Assembly: GCA_036852015.1 (NCBI GenBank)
Contig: JAANDG010000149.1
Span: forward strand, 203,801 to 267,800
Origin: Pelodera strongyloides
Taxonomy: Eukaryota > Nematoda > Chromadorea > Rhabditida > Rhabditidae
Direction: 5' to 3'
DNA length: 64,000 nt
Shown here: in pieces, positions 50,134 to 60,312 of the stretch
How the letters are laid out: every line of letters starts with the position of its first letter
Numbering within the stretch: position 1 is the stretch's first letter
The notes under the pieces: model-generated
Database searches by the model: none
What the model was told of the DNA's origin: nothing
Seen by the model: only the letters and a program-made list of their open reading frames with translations
Made by a program: the position numbers and the translations under genes

Positions 50134-53100
50134 ACTTACCAGCAACGAGCATATCAATAAAGACTCCTGAATATCGGTACTGCGTAGGCGGAGCCTCGAC
50201 AGCCACCTAAACATACACATTTTTTGCACTTTTACTTGCTACAGTAAGAAGTTTAAGTTGCCTATGAGAAACACTTTTTTTGCTCAGATTACGGTAGTTT
50301 TCTGAGTATCTGTTACGCGCATAACTTCCCTCGTTGCGAGTATTATTCAATGCGGTTTTCACAGTCCTGATTGCTTCCACGTGTAGTTTTATTACAGAGA
50401 CAACCGATACAACTTTCTTACGTGCGCCTGAGCCGTTGGCTTAATTAGCATACGGTAGGATCGCAACTTAGCATACCTTATGGTGGTGGACTATTGCGGT
50501 GTGACCTCCAGATTGTCGGTCTGCTGATTCAGCGAAGTGCGCTCGGTACTCGTCCTCCACGTCCTAATATATAAATCTTTATTATAAATATAAACCATCA
50601 ATAAATAAATATAAAATATAAACGTATATATCTTAACCAGAGTAATCAAGAGAAAAGACACATCACAGACTATTCTAAAGGATCGGCTACTACGTACGCT
50701 AGCTAATAGTTCACTGTCTTGTGAGACAAATAATTCCGTGACTAGTTAAGTGCGTAGTTCGAAAAAATTCGTAAGTTTATACAGCACACCATGAGCTAGT
50801 GGACCTATACTATTGTACGGATACAAAAAAATCTCGGATCAAGCATCTACATTGGTTATTCAAGAAGTATACGTGCCCCAAATAATATTGTTATAACCAT
50901 AACTAGAGTACAAACTACAAACCTTCTCGTTAAACCTGAGCGTCCATGGGTTGAGACTGCCCTTGTGGACCCAGAAACCTTTGGCGAACTCGGCTTCTTC
51001 GCCCTGGATGACGGCGACAAGCCGCTGATCAAAGTCTCGGTTGTCGGTGTCGAAACTGGAATGAGAGAGGTTAGCGATTAGAGACGGAGAGAGACAACCA
51101 GAGAGAGAGAACAAAGGGAGAGAGGGAGAGAGGTGGAGAGAAGCAACAGAGAGAGATAATTACATCGAGGAGGAGAGTCAGGTAGACCATTTGATTGACT
51201 AACCGAGTCAATGATGCCGCATTATGATGATGTGAAATTGCCGTGTCCAGTCCTCCGCACGATGCCAAATCCGAGCCTGGGTCCTGGAGCGACAGCTGCA
51301 ACATCTACGATTACTGTATTCCAATCAAGAATGTGCTACAGGCAAGTTCTTATTTACAAGGAACATGAGAGAGCTCTCTATACGGAGCTTGTACCTGAGC
51401 CTAAGCCTAAGCCTAAGCCTAGGCCTAAGCCAGGAAGCGCTCTCCGAAAGCGGAGTGTTAGTGAGAGCGGTCCCCATGTTTGGAACAACTCGGATGCTAA
51501 CAAAGGTTTTTTTTATCAGACGCGACACGAAAGGCATTCATACTCACAATCAGATTAGGTAACAAACCATATTATTGAACTGAACATCCTTATACAACGA
51601 AGGCTTAAAGTTTACATGGACCATCGTACCGCGCAAACGTACAATAATTAATTAACTCAGGTTTGTGTTTTTAAGCTCGATTTTTTGACAGCGCCTTGTA
51701 GGATCTCTAGAAATTCGAGTTGATGTTCGCTTTCATAGGCACACAGTAGGCGAGCCTTTTGACCTCCCGAGCACATACATATATACGGTATTATTATTAG
51801 AAAACTCGAGAAAAAATAAGCAAAACTCTAAACGAAGCGTTGCCTTTGGAAGCGCATGCGGTTTTCTGGCAGTTACAATGTATTTGTCATTTCTAATAAG
51901 TATTACGCCATGCGGTTTAAAGTGTATGGGACGGGGTTTTTGAAACGTTCTGGACAACTGCATTTCCATATTATTTGCAAATTTTGTGCCAACTTGTGCA
52001 GACGGACACTGAAGTTTCCTAAAGTATATGCGAATGCAACTGCCCAGTATATAAGCTGTAAAACCACGTGCCACGTCGCTTTAAACTGAGAGTCCGACTC
52101 CCGGTGGTTAAACTACAGCTCTCCTTGATTACCTGCAATCCGCTATACGACGATCCACGTAAACTTTGCGGTGCGCTCTGCTAAATTGAGCAAGAGCTAG
52201 GAAATGGGAAAGATGGCGCAGTGGTACTGGCACAGCGTAACTTCCACGAAGTGCATCGCGAGTTCAATCCCCCACACGACCCCACTCGTTAGGATTAGGA
52301 AAAATTTAAATTTAAATATTGAAGGAAATACCTGCAAACCACTGCTTCGACTGCCTTTTGCACTATTCGCACTGCTACCGTTGCCTGACGTCTGAAGTTT
52401 AGAATAATTAGAATGCCATAATCGTCGTAACTCCCTCTCTATGTCCCTCTCATTCTCTCCTCTGTAACTCGGTCCTCATATCCCTAATATTCCACATTCT
52501 CTCTCTCTTACTCTCTCTCTCTCTCTCCCCAATGAAAAAATATATAATTATTACCTTTGTGCCACCTCGCTCCGTCCACTGCGTTCGCGCATCAGGAGTG
52601 CTACCGGAATTGGCCACTAAATAAAATGATCAGTGAACAAAATTGATCAATTTGAAGAGAAAAAAGTCACTGAGAAGTGAGATAGAGGGAGAAAGAGAGA
52701 ACAGTGAGAGAGAGAGAAAGGGGCGGGTAGAGACAGAGAGACATATAGACAGAGAGAGAGGGGTGGGTAGAGACAGAGAGACAGAGAGACAGAGAGACAG
52801 AGAGACAGAGAGAGAGGGGTGGGTAGAGACAGAGATGGAGAAGTGAGTGCGTACCTTGCGGAAGCGGATAACTGGCGTTCGTGGCCAGCGCTTGTAGTGA
52901 AGCAGATTTACGGTTGTCGTCCATAACGCACATCGAATGGGGCTGGAAATATACAATAAACTTAACCAAACGACAAAATTAACGGATCTAAGTACCAACG
53001 TTGCCTCTAACTAAAAGACGGCTTGACCATGCATACGAAACAAGAGACTGTATACCATGCTGTACAATAATGTCCCTATTTTGAATGTGCAGAACATACA

Positions 53101-56100
53101 TACGTTTACGGTTGCACTAACAATTAACATATAATACGTGAGACAGGTACCATAGGTATAACATGACATTGGGACATCACTGGGTACCACAGGGCTCCAC
53201 TGAGTCCCGACACCACTGGGTACCATAAGCCACCGCATGGTACCCTGGTACCCTTTGCCTGACGTAAACCAAACACTACTATATTACACAGTTTACCTCC
53301 TTGGGTAGCAGTTGAGTGCTGTTACAAGTCCTCGCTCGATCTGCAAGAGTCATCCTCAATGAGCCTAAAGAAAGCCTCAAGAGATTAGAGAAGCCTCAAG
53401 AGTTTAGTTTGGAGGCCTAAAGAGCCTCAAGAGTATAGAGGCCTCAAGAGCCTCAAGATATTAGAGGCCTCAAGAGCCTCAAGATATTAGAGGCCTCAAG
53501 AGCCTCAAGAGTTTAGAGGCCTACAGAAAGCCTCAAGATATTAGAGAATGCCCGGTTCAGTTTTGGCATCAATATTTGGTCTAACTGTTGGTGGAAATTA
53601 TTTCCGAGTAGCTATATCATCTACTTTGATCTTTCTTTTTTCATCGCTCTCACGGAGTTAATAAATATTTAAAATATAAATAAATATATATCCTGTACTT
53701 GGTCGCCAATAATATATATATATTGTATGTAAGCTAGCTGCTATGAGTAAACAAACATGTAAATAAGGCGCGCGCTTATTGATTGCCTTGGACCAAGGTG
53801 TTCATGTTTATCTCTGCTGAATTATGCCGATGCTAGGTTGTTGTGCTGCGAATTCGCACAGGAAAAAAAAAGAATTCTCTATGAATTCTTTTTGGATTCT
53901 TTGCTCTGCGAATTCGCAGTGCAATTGTATCAGCGAGATAGCAGGCACTCAGGCACTTCGGAGAGGCGAGAAGTTTTTTTCAGTACGAATTCGCAGAGCA
54001 CATGAGAGAGTCTGCGATTTCGCACCGGGAATTTTGCCGATGCGAATTTGGAAAGTTTGTTGTGCGAATTAGCACAGCCCACTTTTCCGGTGCGAAATCG
54101 CACTCCATTAACAGAGATGCCTTTTCAATTGAACCCTTCTTCTTCAGCCAAGAAATACTTTCTTTCTTGGCTCACTTTTTGGCAACATTTATCCCTCACT
54201 CATTCTTTTTTTCCTTTTGGTCCTGTTAGAACTAAGGAATACAACCATGTGTTCAAGTTGGAGATGGCAAAAATAAACGACAACTGTTTTGGGATCCGAT
54301 ATTCGATTTGGTAGGAAATGAATGAGACGAGGTAGAGAAATACAGAGAGATAGAGAGAGGGAGAGAGAGGGAGAAGAGAGAGAGAGAGAGAGGGAGAGAG
54401 AGAGAAGACGAAGAAGGAAAAGAGATAATAGATAAGATAAAGATTAATGGAGGAAACAGAGATCAGAGAAAACAAAAATCAGACGATTAATCATATACTG
54501 ACAGTAAGGTGAAGCTACCAGGATGTTCATTGTACACAATGTGACAAGGTCATGTAAAAGTAAAAGGAAACAGAAGGTTTCAGAGGTGTTTCTCCATCAC
54601 TCTTCCTCTCTCTCTCCATCTCTCCATCCCTCTCTCTCTCTCCATCTCTCTCTCTAAGATATGACAACTTCGTAGATGGTTCTAATCACTAGAGAACGTA
54701 TCCACTCAAAATCAAATCCTACCTCCTCCAGGCCCTCCGCGCATCGGGAACGAGTTTGTGTGGATCGTTTTCAACTTGGTCGCTATTTTCTAAATTCAAC
54801 GGTTTACATTTTGTAGTTTGTATTCTGTAGTCTGCGGTTTAGATATAGGTTAGTTAGTCCTAGCCCATGGCGCAGCTTAGTGATAGCCAACGCGACATAA
54901 AACGCCATTTTTCACGGGACTTTTTAAAGTTGTAGTTTGTAGCTTAAATATGTAATTTCATATTCAGGCAAGTTGGGTGGAAAGCGTTGAAAATTGTAGT
55001 TTGTAGCCTAAATATGTAGATTTCATATACCTAACAGACAATTTGGGTGGAGCGTGTGCAAAGGGGACCTCGGATGAAACCCAAAGAAAGCTTATTAAGA
55101 ATTACCTTTCTAAAACTGAGCCCCGGTTTGGCCTGGGCCCCATTCTGTAAGCTCTCCTTCTCGGAGTCCACGGAATCTTGTACGGGCGGTAACTCCTTTC
55201 TACCCGCGATGAAGAATGTCTTCACGTCTGAAATAGAATCTTTCCTTTTCACAGCGTATTTTTCACCGTCTTTGTAAACTATGGTGGACGCTGGGCGACA
55301 AATGAAACAGCAAAACATGCCGTTCTTCATGGGCCCTACCTAAAGGCCCAACATGAAAAGGGGGAGGTATGCCCCATGAAGAATACAAGCTGGTGAATAG
55401 GTCTACATACTTGGAATGATTGAAGTTATACCTTTGTGCGGCTTGCCCTCCTCAAGAATGTATTCGTTGTTTAAGAAGTTCGCAGTGTCTTCAGATATGT
55501 GCACCTGAATGAAACAAGTCAAACTTGGACGACTGAAACACAGGAGGGAGAGAGAGAGAGTGAGAGAGAGACAGCGAGAGACAGATAGCGAAGAAAAGAG
55601 AATCAGAAAAAGAGAGAGCCACGAGAAGAGGGAGCGAAAGATCCATAAGAGAGAAGGCAATAGAGTAGAGAAGAAGTTAGACAGAGGCAGTGAGTAAGAG
55701 AGAATAAACATAAAAATAAACCATTACCCGTCCCGCGATTCCCGTCGATTCCATTTCGTTGGCAAAGGTGACATCGTTTGAGAACACGTCGAATTTAAAT
55801 CGTTTCGTGCCCACCATTCCACACATTACCTGGAATATGTATTCAGTGGCAGCGCTGCGCTCTTCCCCGTTCGCTCGCCTCTACTTTGGGAATCTTTGGC
55901 AATGATAAGGTTTAGGACATAACCTAGGCCGAGTCAAGCGTAAGATTAGGGCTATGACCTAAGCTTAGCCTTAGTCATACCTTGGGCATGACTCACCCAT
56001 CGTAGGCATTAGCCGGGCATATGTTGCAAGCAACGTCCTAAGCGTATGTTTACTGCTTACTCAGGTCTAGAGTATGACCGAAACTCAGGGGTATTTAGTC

Positions 56101-59100
56101 CTATGTCAAGAGCGCCATATATCGTCAATCAATCACCAGCTTCAAAACTATGTATATTTTTTATTAAAAAGGCAGAGTGAGAGGGAGAGGGTACGAGAGA
56201 GAGAGAGAGAGTGCGCCAGAGTTCGAGAGCAATACAGAAACATCAAAATCCAACCTTTCCTGTATGTATTCCCACTCTCATGTTCACTTCCTGTCCCCTG
56301 TCAATATCGAATTGTTGGATCGCGATTATCATCTCCTGGCCCATTTCCACGCAGCATCTGGCATGGTCCGGACGCGGTTCCGGACATCCAGCAACGCAAT
56401 AGTAACAGTCGCCTGGAAAAAGCACCGTGCTAACGGGGAATAGCACAGGCACTCACTGGACCAGCACACATGCTAATAAACTAGCAACTGAACTTGCAAG
56501 GGCGCCGGTAACGCAGTAGTAACTGTAGCCAGGCAGCAGCACCGTGCAAAGCACATGTGTTAACTTTGGCCAACACAGGTGATATTTACTCTCTTTCTCT
56601 CTCTGACTCTCTCTCTGACTAACAATTCTCTCTCTATCTTACAATCATCCCAAACTTACTTTTCACATATTGTAAAGTACTAAAGTATCCGGGCCTTTGA
56701 CTAATCAACTCGAAGAAACCCACCAAGTGTACTAATCTTCTCGAGCCCACACATTCGACACAAGTTATCGAACCTTCCGAAGAGATCGTTGAGCAAGTTG
56801 ACTAACTCATCGGCCGACTTGTTCGATGACATCTAAGAAACCAATATCATCATACTAAGTGGCGCAATCGGCAAAGCGGTAGACTACCGAGCGAGAGACG
56901 CGGGTTCGAGTCTCGTCCGCGGACTTTCTCGATGACGTATATGAAGAAAAATGCAGTAATGAGTAATGAATGATCTCCTCTTTCAGTATAGCTATGTATT
57001 TTACCTATATTCTACATTCCCCTTCTTTTTCGACACGAGTAGGACTTACAGTAGTAAAATATCAGGATTTTCGTCTACTCTACCAAATAATTCACAAAAT
57101 CCGTACCTTGGTGAAACCACAAATATCAGCAAAGAGAATCGAGACATCGGTCATCAGATTCATGGTAAATGGACGGAACTTGCGCACGTCCGGCACACTT
57201 TGTGGTATCGATTGGGCTAAAAGTTGCGAAAATAAATTACGGTATCAAGTACCGTAATCGTAATCAACCAAAGTAAGTATAGTGATCTACGACCCTATAT
57301 TTCTCCTCAAATTCCTATAGTTTCTGCAGCAGGGATTTTCTTTCTCCGGACATGTTTTATTCTACTCGGGATGCGGCGTACTAACTGTGCCGCAGTAATC
57401 CGGCACCGCAAACTTTTGAGTGCGCTCATTGGCAACCGCGCCGCGAGCTCGTGGACCTGACTTACTTCTGCCATCCTCCGCGTTCATAGTCTGCGTTGCG
57501 TTGGAGGTGCGGCAATTCGAGTCTAAACTAGCTGACGGTCGTCGCAGCTCGGACGCGTCTTTCATCAGCTCATCGGCCACCTAGAATTGGAAGACTTGTT
57601 CATAATGCAATGTTGCGCTAAAAGTGAATGCAGAGTGCATGAGCGCTTGAAAAAATGGTCCCGTGTCTATCGCTGCTACATTTGACGGTAACTGTCTCAT
57701 GTAGTTCCAAGATACGGTGTTTGCATAATTGGAAAAAATATCGGCCTTGTTCATTGTTCAACGTTGCGCCAAAAGTGAATGCGCATGCACGCGAGACCAA
57801 AAAATGGTCTCGTGTAGTTCCAAGATGCGGCGCAATTTTTCCATATTTCCATACTTGGAAGGGAAATCGGCCATATATGGAAACCAGTGAGACGAGGAAT
57901 ATGGACATAATCACCATAGCGGTACTCAGTCATCTGATATTTGGGCGTGCAGCGTATCCAGAAGCATTTCAAATTCTACAGCTGAGGAACCCATTTGGTG
58001 ACCGTTCTCGGTTTTTTTTCGTGGGCTAGCCTAGCCCATTTGGTAACCACTTCGTGACCATGTGGTGACCAAGATTCAATGAAAACCGTCACAACCGGCC
58101 ACCAAATGGTCACTAACAAGTCACCAAATGTTTTTTTCGGTGAAAACCATTTGGTGACGGTCCAGCGGCGGTTCTTCTATGGTTTCGGCAATTATTCCGT
58201 ATCTTGTGTATACAAGTTCCCCACCTTTTTAGGCATCACTGATTGAATCATATGATCTTTAAATTGTTTCTCGAGTAGTAGATCCTTCCTCGCCATTAGA
58301 GACTGACCAACTTTGAGGAACGTCTTACGCTGTCGAACCTGGAATCGAACCATTGACCTTTCGCGTCCCGTTTCCGGACAATACCACTGCGCTATACTTT
58401 ATTGCTATTAATAACTTGGTTGTGAGGCATGCGCTCTTCGAGAGAGAAAAGTCCCCAACTCCCGCATAAAAGTATACGAAGATGTATTTAATTTTAAATG
58501 TTTTATTCAGGTAATTTTCTCTATTTTTGGTGTGGTTAATTTCCTCTTTCAAATTTTGGGACCATTTTAAGTGTGTAATTTCCGCAGAAAGAGATAGAGT
58601 AGAGGGAAGGGGGGGGGGAGTTACAGAGGGACAAATGTTCAGAGAAAAAGGAACAAGAGGCAGAGAGAGAGACCGAGAGAGACCGAAAGAGACAGAGATT
58701 GAAGGAGATAAGTATGTCTTACCTGAGTGAGTATGAAGAGATGGACTCCCAGTAGGTGGACTCCAAAGTGAAGAAGAAACTTAACGACGTCCGCCTCTCC
58801 ATATTTGGTCCTATTTCTTGATAACAATTCGACCAGACTCGAATACAGTATACCGATAGTGATGCACAGATAGAGAGGCAGAGGGATTACGGTATAGATG
58901 AGTAGGACGACCTGAATGAATAGGTTGGCTTAATATTTGACTTATTAAACACCAGCCGTTCGAAGAGCCCTACGGGCTCTTCTCCGACTGGAGGAATCGG
59001 CCTTCGGCCGATTGTTACACACTGTTCAAAAAAACTTTAATTTACGTTTATGTGGAAACGTATAATTTGGTTCTGGACTTCAGCGTTTTTGCAAATCATG

Positions 59101-60004
59101 CAAATTTACAATCGCACTTCTCTTCTCCTATAATATCCTCGACATATAAGCTAGCATAGCTCAACAGGTAGAGCGTTGGACTGTGAATCGAGAGATTGTG
59201 GGTTCGAATCCCGCCAGCGGCAAAGATTTTGTATGTTCTCTTTCGATTGTGAATAGAAAATTTTCTTTATGAAAGGATTTCGTTACGTTCACACAAACAA
59301 AAAAGTAAACTCTTCTCCTTTATATAATAAGATCACGGCTGCGCATAAAAGGGCGCCATAAGAGTGCCACAGGCGCGCCAACAGTGCGCGGCGCACTTTT
59401 CGCGTGAGCCTGGAGCGCGGATTTCAAGCTAGTTATCTACCAGGTGTAAACATTTCCACAGGAGTTCACGTAGCGATGTTGAAGCCTGAGCAAATGCATA
59501 GTTTGTCCTAATTCAACTAGTAGCTACGTGCACCTTAGGTTGCGTATATACTTAGGCCTAAACTAGATACCAAAGAAAGACCCAACACATACCTGCACAC
59601 TCGTGGCCAGTGTGGCCACCGGGGACATGAAGTTATCATTGCCCTCGGAGAAGACCAAAAGTGTCACTAAGCAAATGAGGAAAGTGCAGAGAAAGGAGGT
59701 GGGCATGTAGAACCTGCAATGTGGTAATACGTTTTCCGATTTTCAACCGTCATATTAGTAACAGGCTCCTCAGATATTCAGGATTGGCCTTTCCCGCGTA
59801 AGCTTACACCTATGGGAAGCTGCTCTTTCAGGTATGTGCTCGGATTTACAGTGCCTAATAGGCTAAGCTTGGTCGAAAGCTTGAAGTCCAAAACGAGACT
59901 ACAAACTACAATTGAAAAACGAAAACAAACCTCTGGTACTGCGCTGACATTATTGTGAAGCTGAGCACGCAGAGACATACGAAGATGAGGGAGAGACCGA
60001 CTGC
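45539..60004 (-). CDS. acy-1: Membrane adenylyl cyclase, type 9-like (5' end missing)
   Basis: This gene encodes a plasma-membrane enzyme that makes cAMP from ATP downstream of G proteins. The 32 exons, from 5' to 3', are: 60004-59931, 59713-59593, 58911-58723, 58329-58225, 57580-57466, 57216-57107, 56832-56724, 56412-56255, 55829-55728, 55504-55432, 55290-55106, 54789-54723, 53340-53297, 52942-52855, 52616-52555, 52391-52332, 51295-51204, 51055-50923, 50563-50477, 50206-50140, 50004-49910, 49622-49529, 49233-49157, 48993-48889, 48761-48687, 48361-48218, 47979-47911, 47724-47639, 47158-47050, 46803-46654, 46131-45922 and 45697-45539. They total 3414 nt in one frame (1137 residues plus TGA). 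Both catalytic domains and both six-helix cassettes are present. The sequence most resembles AC9 ([28 protein letters not shown]), which is C. elegans ACY-1. TM1 and the cytoplasmic N-terminus were not found and probably lie beyond the window. The protein ends soon after C2, so no AC9-like C-terminal tail is seen. Confidence 0.94.
46181..46338. mobile_element. Short TTAA-ended MITE in an acy-1 intron
   Basis: It runs from TTAAAGCGAAATGTCGGCC to CCGGCATTTCGCTTTAA, with the full family structure. It lies just upstream of the exon ending at 46131. Confidence 0.75.
46528..46603 (-). tRNA. tRNA-like sequence in an acy-1 intron
   Basis: The minus strand has the A-box TAGCCTAGTGG, D-arm TTAGCGCA and B-box GGGTTCGATCC with a paired GAGG/CCTC T stem. 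The anticodon arm is poor. It lies in the intron between exons 46803-46654 and 46131-45922. Confidence 0.4.
46811..46960. mobile_element. Diverged short MITE beside an acy-1 exon
   Basis: It runs from TTAAAGCGATATGGC to ACCCCTTTAA, with TATCAAAAACCGGC inside. It starts 8 bases from the acceptor of exon 46803-46654, so the polypyrimidine and branch region of that intron lie within or next to the element. Confidence 0.65.
47752..47780 (+). repeat. Interstitial telomere-like repeats
   Basis: More than four perfect AAGCCT units (TTAGGC on the minus strand) lie in an acy-1 intron. Confidence 0.75.
48218..50563 (-). CDS. acy-1: acy-1 exons for the second membrane cassette
   Basis: Eight exons, from 50563-50477 to 48361-48218, encode TM7-TM12. 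Clear hydrophobic segments include [74 protein letters not shown] and [15 protein letters not shown]. The loop exon carries IANCTSNGS, with two possible N-glycosylation sites on the side expected to be extracellular. Exon 50004-49910 starts at an AAATATTTAG acceptor. A second acceptor 19 nt upstream would shift the frame. Confidence 0.88.
48443..48640 (+). repeat. GA microsatellite in an acy-1 intron
   Basis: (GA)n, then AGAGAGTAGAGAG units. On the acy-1 sense strand this is a long CT tract upstream of exon 48361-48218. Confidence 0.85.
49640..49712 (+). tRNA. tRNA-like sequence in an acy-1 intron
   Basis: A-box TAGCTCAGTCGG, D-arm closing GAGC, loop CTCTCAA (anticodon position CTC) and B-box GGTTCAACCC are present. 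The acceptor ends do not pair well. It lies antisense to acy-1, 18 nt upstream of exon 49622-49529. Confidence 0.4.
50923..54789 (-). CDS. acy-1: acy-1 exons for the C1b linker
   Basis: Seven small exons, from 54789-54723 to 51055-50923, encode a Ser/Gly/Asn-rich, probably disordered linker between C1a and TM7. It includes [18 protein letters not shown] and [15 protein letters not shown], and ends in an ordered piece with [13 protein letters not shown] and [12 protein letters not shown]. It contains a 44-nt exon (53340-53297). The splice sites were chosen because only they keep the phase: for example, exon 51295-51204 uses GTTAGT rather than the later GTAATT. Confidence 0.8.
51392..51431 (+). 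repeat. Interstitial telomere-like repeats
   Basis: About six AAGCCT units, one changed to AGGCCT, lie in the intron upstream of exon 51295-51204. Confidence 0.75.
51917..52084. mobile_element. Diverged short MITE in an acy-1 intron
   Basis: It runs from TTAAAGTGTATGGGACGGGG to GCCACGTCGCTTTAA, with the GTTTTTGAAACG inner motif. It belongs to the CACGTGGTTTT-type subfamily also seen at 2129, 29521 and 45269. Confidence 0.6.
52204..52280 (+). tRNA. tRNA-like sequence in an acy-1 intron
   Basis: The A-box TGGCGCAGTGG and B-box GAGTTCAATCCC are at tRNA spacing, but the anticodon arm is weak. It lies in the intron between exons 52391-52332 and 51295-51204. Confidence 0.35.
52680..52850 (+). repeat. 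GA-rich tandem tract in an acy-1 intron
   Basis: ACAGAGAG units and two to three copies of GGGGTGGGTAGAGACAGAGA lie between exons 52942-52855 and 52616-52555. The tract is CT-rich on the sense strand. Confidence 0.8.
53360..53550 (+). repeat. Tandem repeat of AGCCTCAAGAG units
   Basis: AGCCTCAAGAGTTTAGAGGCCT-like units of about 33 bp recur five to six times in an acy-1 intron. They may derive from the degenerate TTAGGC runs. Confidence 0.7.
53838..54112. repeat. Cluster of TGCGAATTCGCA palindromes
   Basis: TGCGAATTCGCA or close variants (TGCGATTTCGCA, TGCGAATTAGCA, TGCGAAATCGCA) occur about seven times in 275 bp of an acy-1 intron. Confidence 0.6.
55106..57580 (-). CDS. acy-1: acy-1 exons for the C1 catalytic domain
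   Basis: These seven exons encode the C1a domain. Both metal-binding aspartates are visible in their motifs, [10 protein letters not shown] and [10 protein letters not shown], followed by [17 protein letters not shown] and [11 protein letters not shown], and the domain closes with KTFFIAGR. The first exon (57580-57466) must use the GTAAGT donor at 57465. Reading on to the GTTAGT further downstream breaks the phase. C1a therefore looks catalytically competent as the metal-binding half. Confidence 0.93.
56849..56924 (+). tRNA. tRNA-like sequence in an acy-1 intron
   Basis: It has the A-box GTGGCGCAATCGG and the B-box GGGTTCGAGTCTC. It ends within 17 nt of the exon at 56832, on the upstream side, so it occupies the acceptor region of that intron. 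Confidence 0.4.
57605..57875 (+). repeat. Duplicated block of about 115-150 bp
   Basis: GTTGCGCTAAAAGTGAATGC and AAAAAATGGTC, then TGTAGTTCCAAGATACGGTG, recur as GTTGCGCCAAAAGTGAATGC, AAAAAATGGTC and TGTAGTTCCAAGATGCGGCG. It is a direct duplication of a repeat whose TAGTTCCAAGATACGG word also occurs at about 37011. Confidence 0.6.
57970..58205. mobile_element. CATTTGGTGACC repeat element in an acy-1 intron
   Basis: Repeated GTGACC/GGTCAC words and the end piece ATGGTTTCGGCAATTATTCC are the inverse of the piece at about 13530-13560. It lies just downstream of exon 58329-58225, between that exon and 57580. Confidence 0.5.
58225..60004 (-). CDS. acy-1: acy-1 exons for the first membrane cassette
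   Basis: These four exons encode about residues 1-163 of the visible part. They contain hydrophobic segments [33 protein letters not shown] and [20 protein letters not shown], then [13 protein letters not shown]. The juxtamembrane segment [16 protein letters not shown] leads into the signalling helix and [13 protein letters not shown], as in AC9. By comparison with mammalian cyclases the first visible helix corresponds to TM2, so at least one upstream exon is missing. Confidence 0.9.
58329..58402 (-). tRNA. tRNA-like sequence ending at an acy-1 splice acceptor
   Basis: The minus strand has the A-box TATAGCGCAGTGG, an anticodon stem GTCC/GGAC and the B-box GGTTCGATTCC. The following acceptor-stem segment contains the TTCGACAG that forms the 3' splice site of exon 58329-58225. 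Acceptor-stem pairing is poor and T33 is missing, so it is unlikely to be a working tRNA. Confidence 0.45.
59149..59221 (+). tRNA. tRNA-like sequence, best preserved (His-type anticodon)
   Basis: It has the A-box TAGCTCAACAGG, D stem GCTC/GAGC and an anticodon loop CTGTGAA (GTG) on a stem with four of five pairs. The T arm is good (GTGGG/CCCGC around TTCGAAT). The acceptor stem pairs for only about three bases. It lies in an acy-1 intron, antisense. Confidence 0.45.
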
Positions 60005-60045
60005 CTGTAATAGTGAGGACAATTAGAGAGCAGAACACATATTTC

Positions 60046-60312
60046 TTAAAATGAAATACCGACCTGTTTTTGAAACGCATCGTGGACAGCTGCATTCTTA
60101 TGCATTTACGCTAAGTGGGGACAAAATGTGGTCGTTTTTTTTATTCAAATCGTACTCATTTGCATATAATGTATCCTTTGTTAGCGCGATATCGCTAACA
60201 GTTTGGGTTTCATCCGAGTCCCTCTTTTTTCGGTTTCCACCCTAATTTTCTAGAACAGGGAAAATAATGCGGTTATGCCCCGTCAGTTTCAATAACCGGC
60301 CGTTTCGCTTTC
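60046..60312. mobile_element. Longer diverged MITE at the 5' side of acy-1
   Basis: It runs from TTAAAATGAAATACCGACC, with TTTTTGAAACGCATCGTGG, to a degraded right end AACCGGCCGTTTCGCTTTC. It is about 267 bp, so it contains an internal insertion relative to the 180-bp form. Confidence 0.55.
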
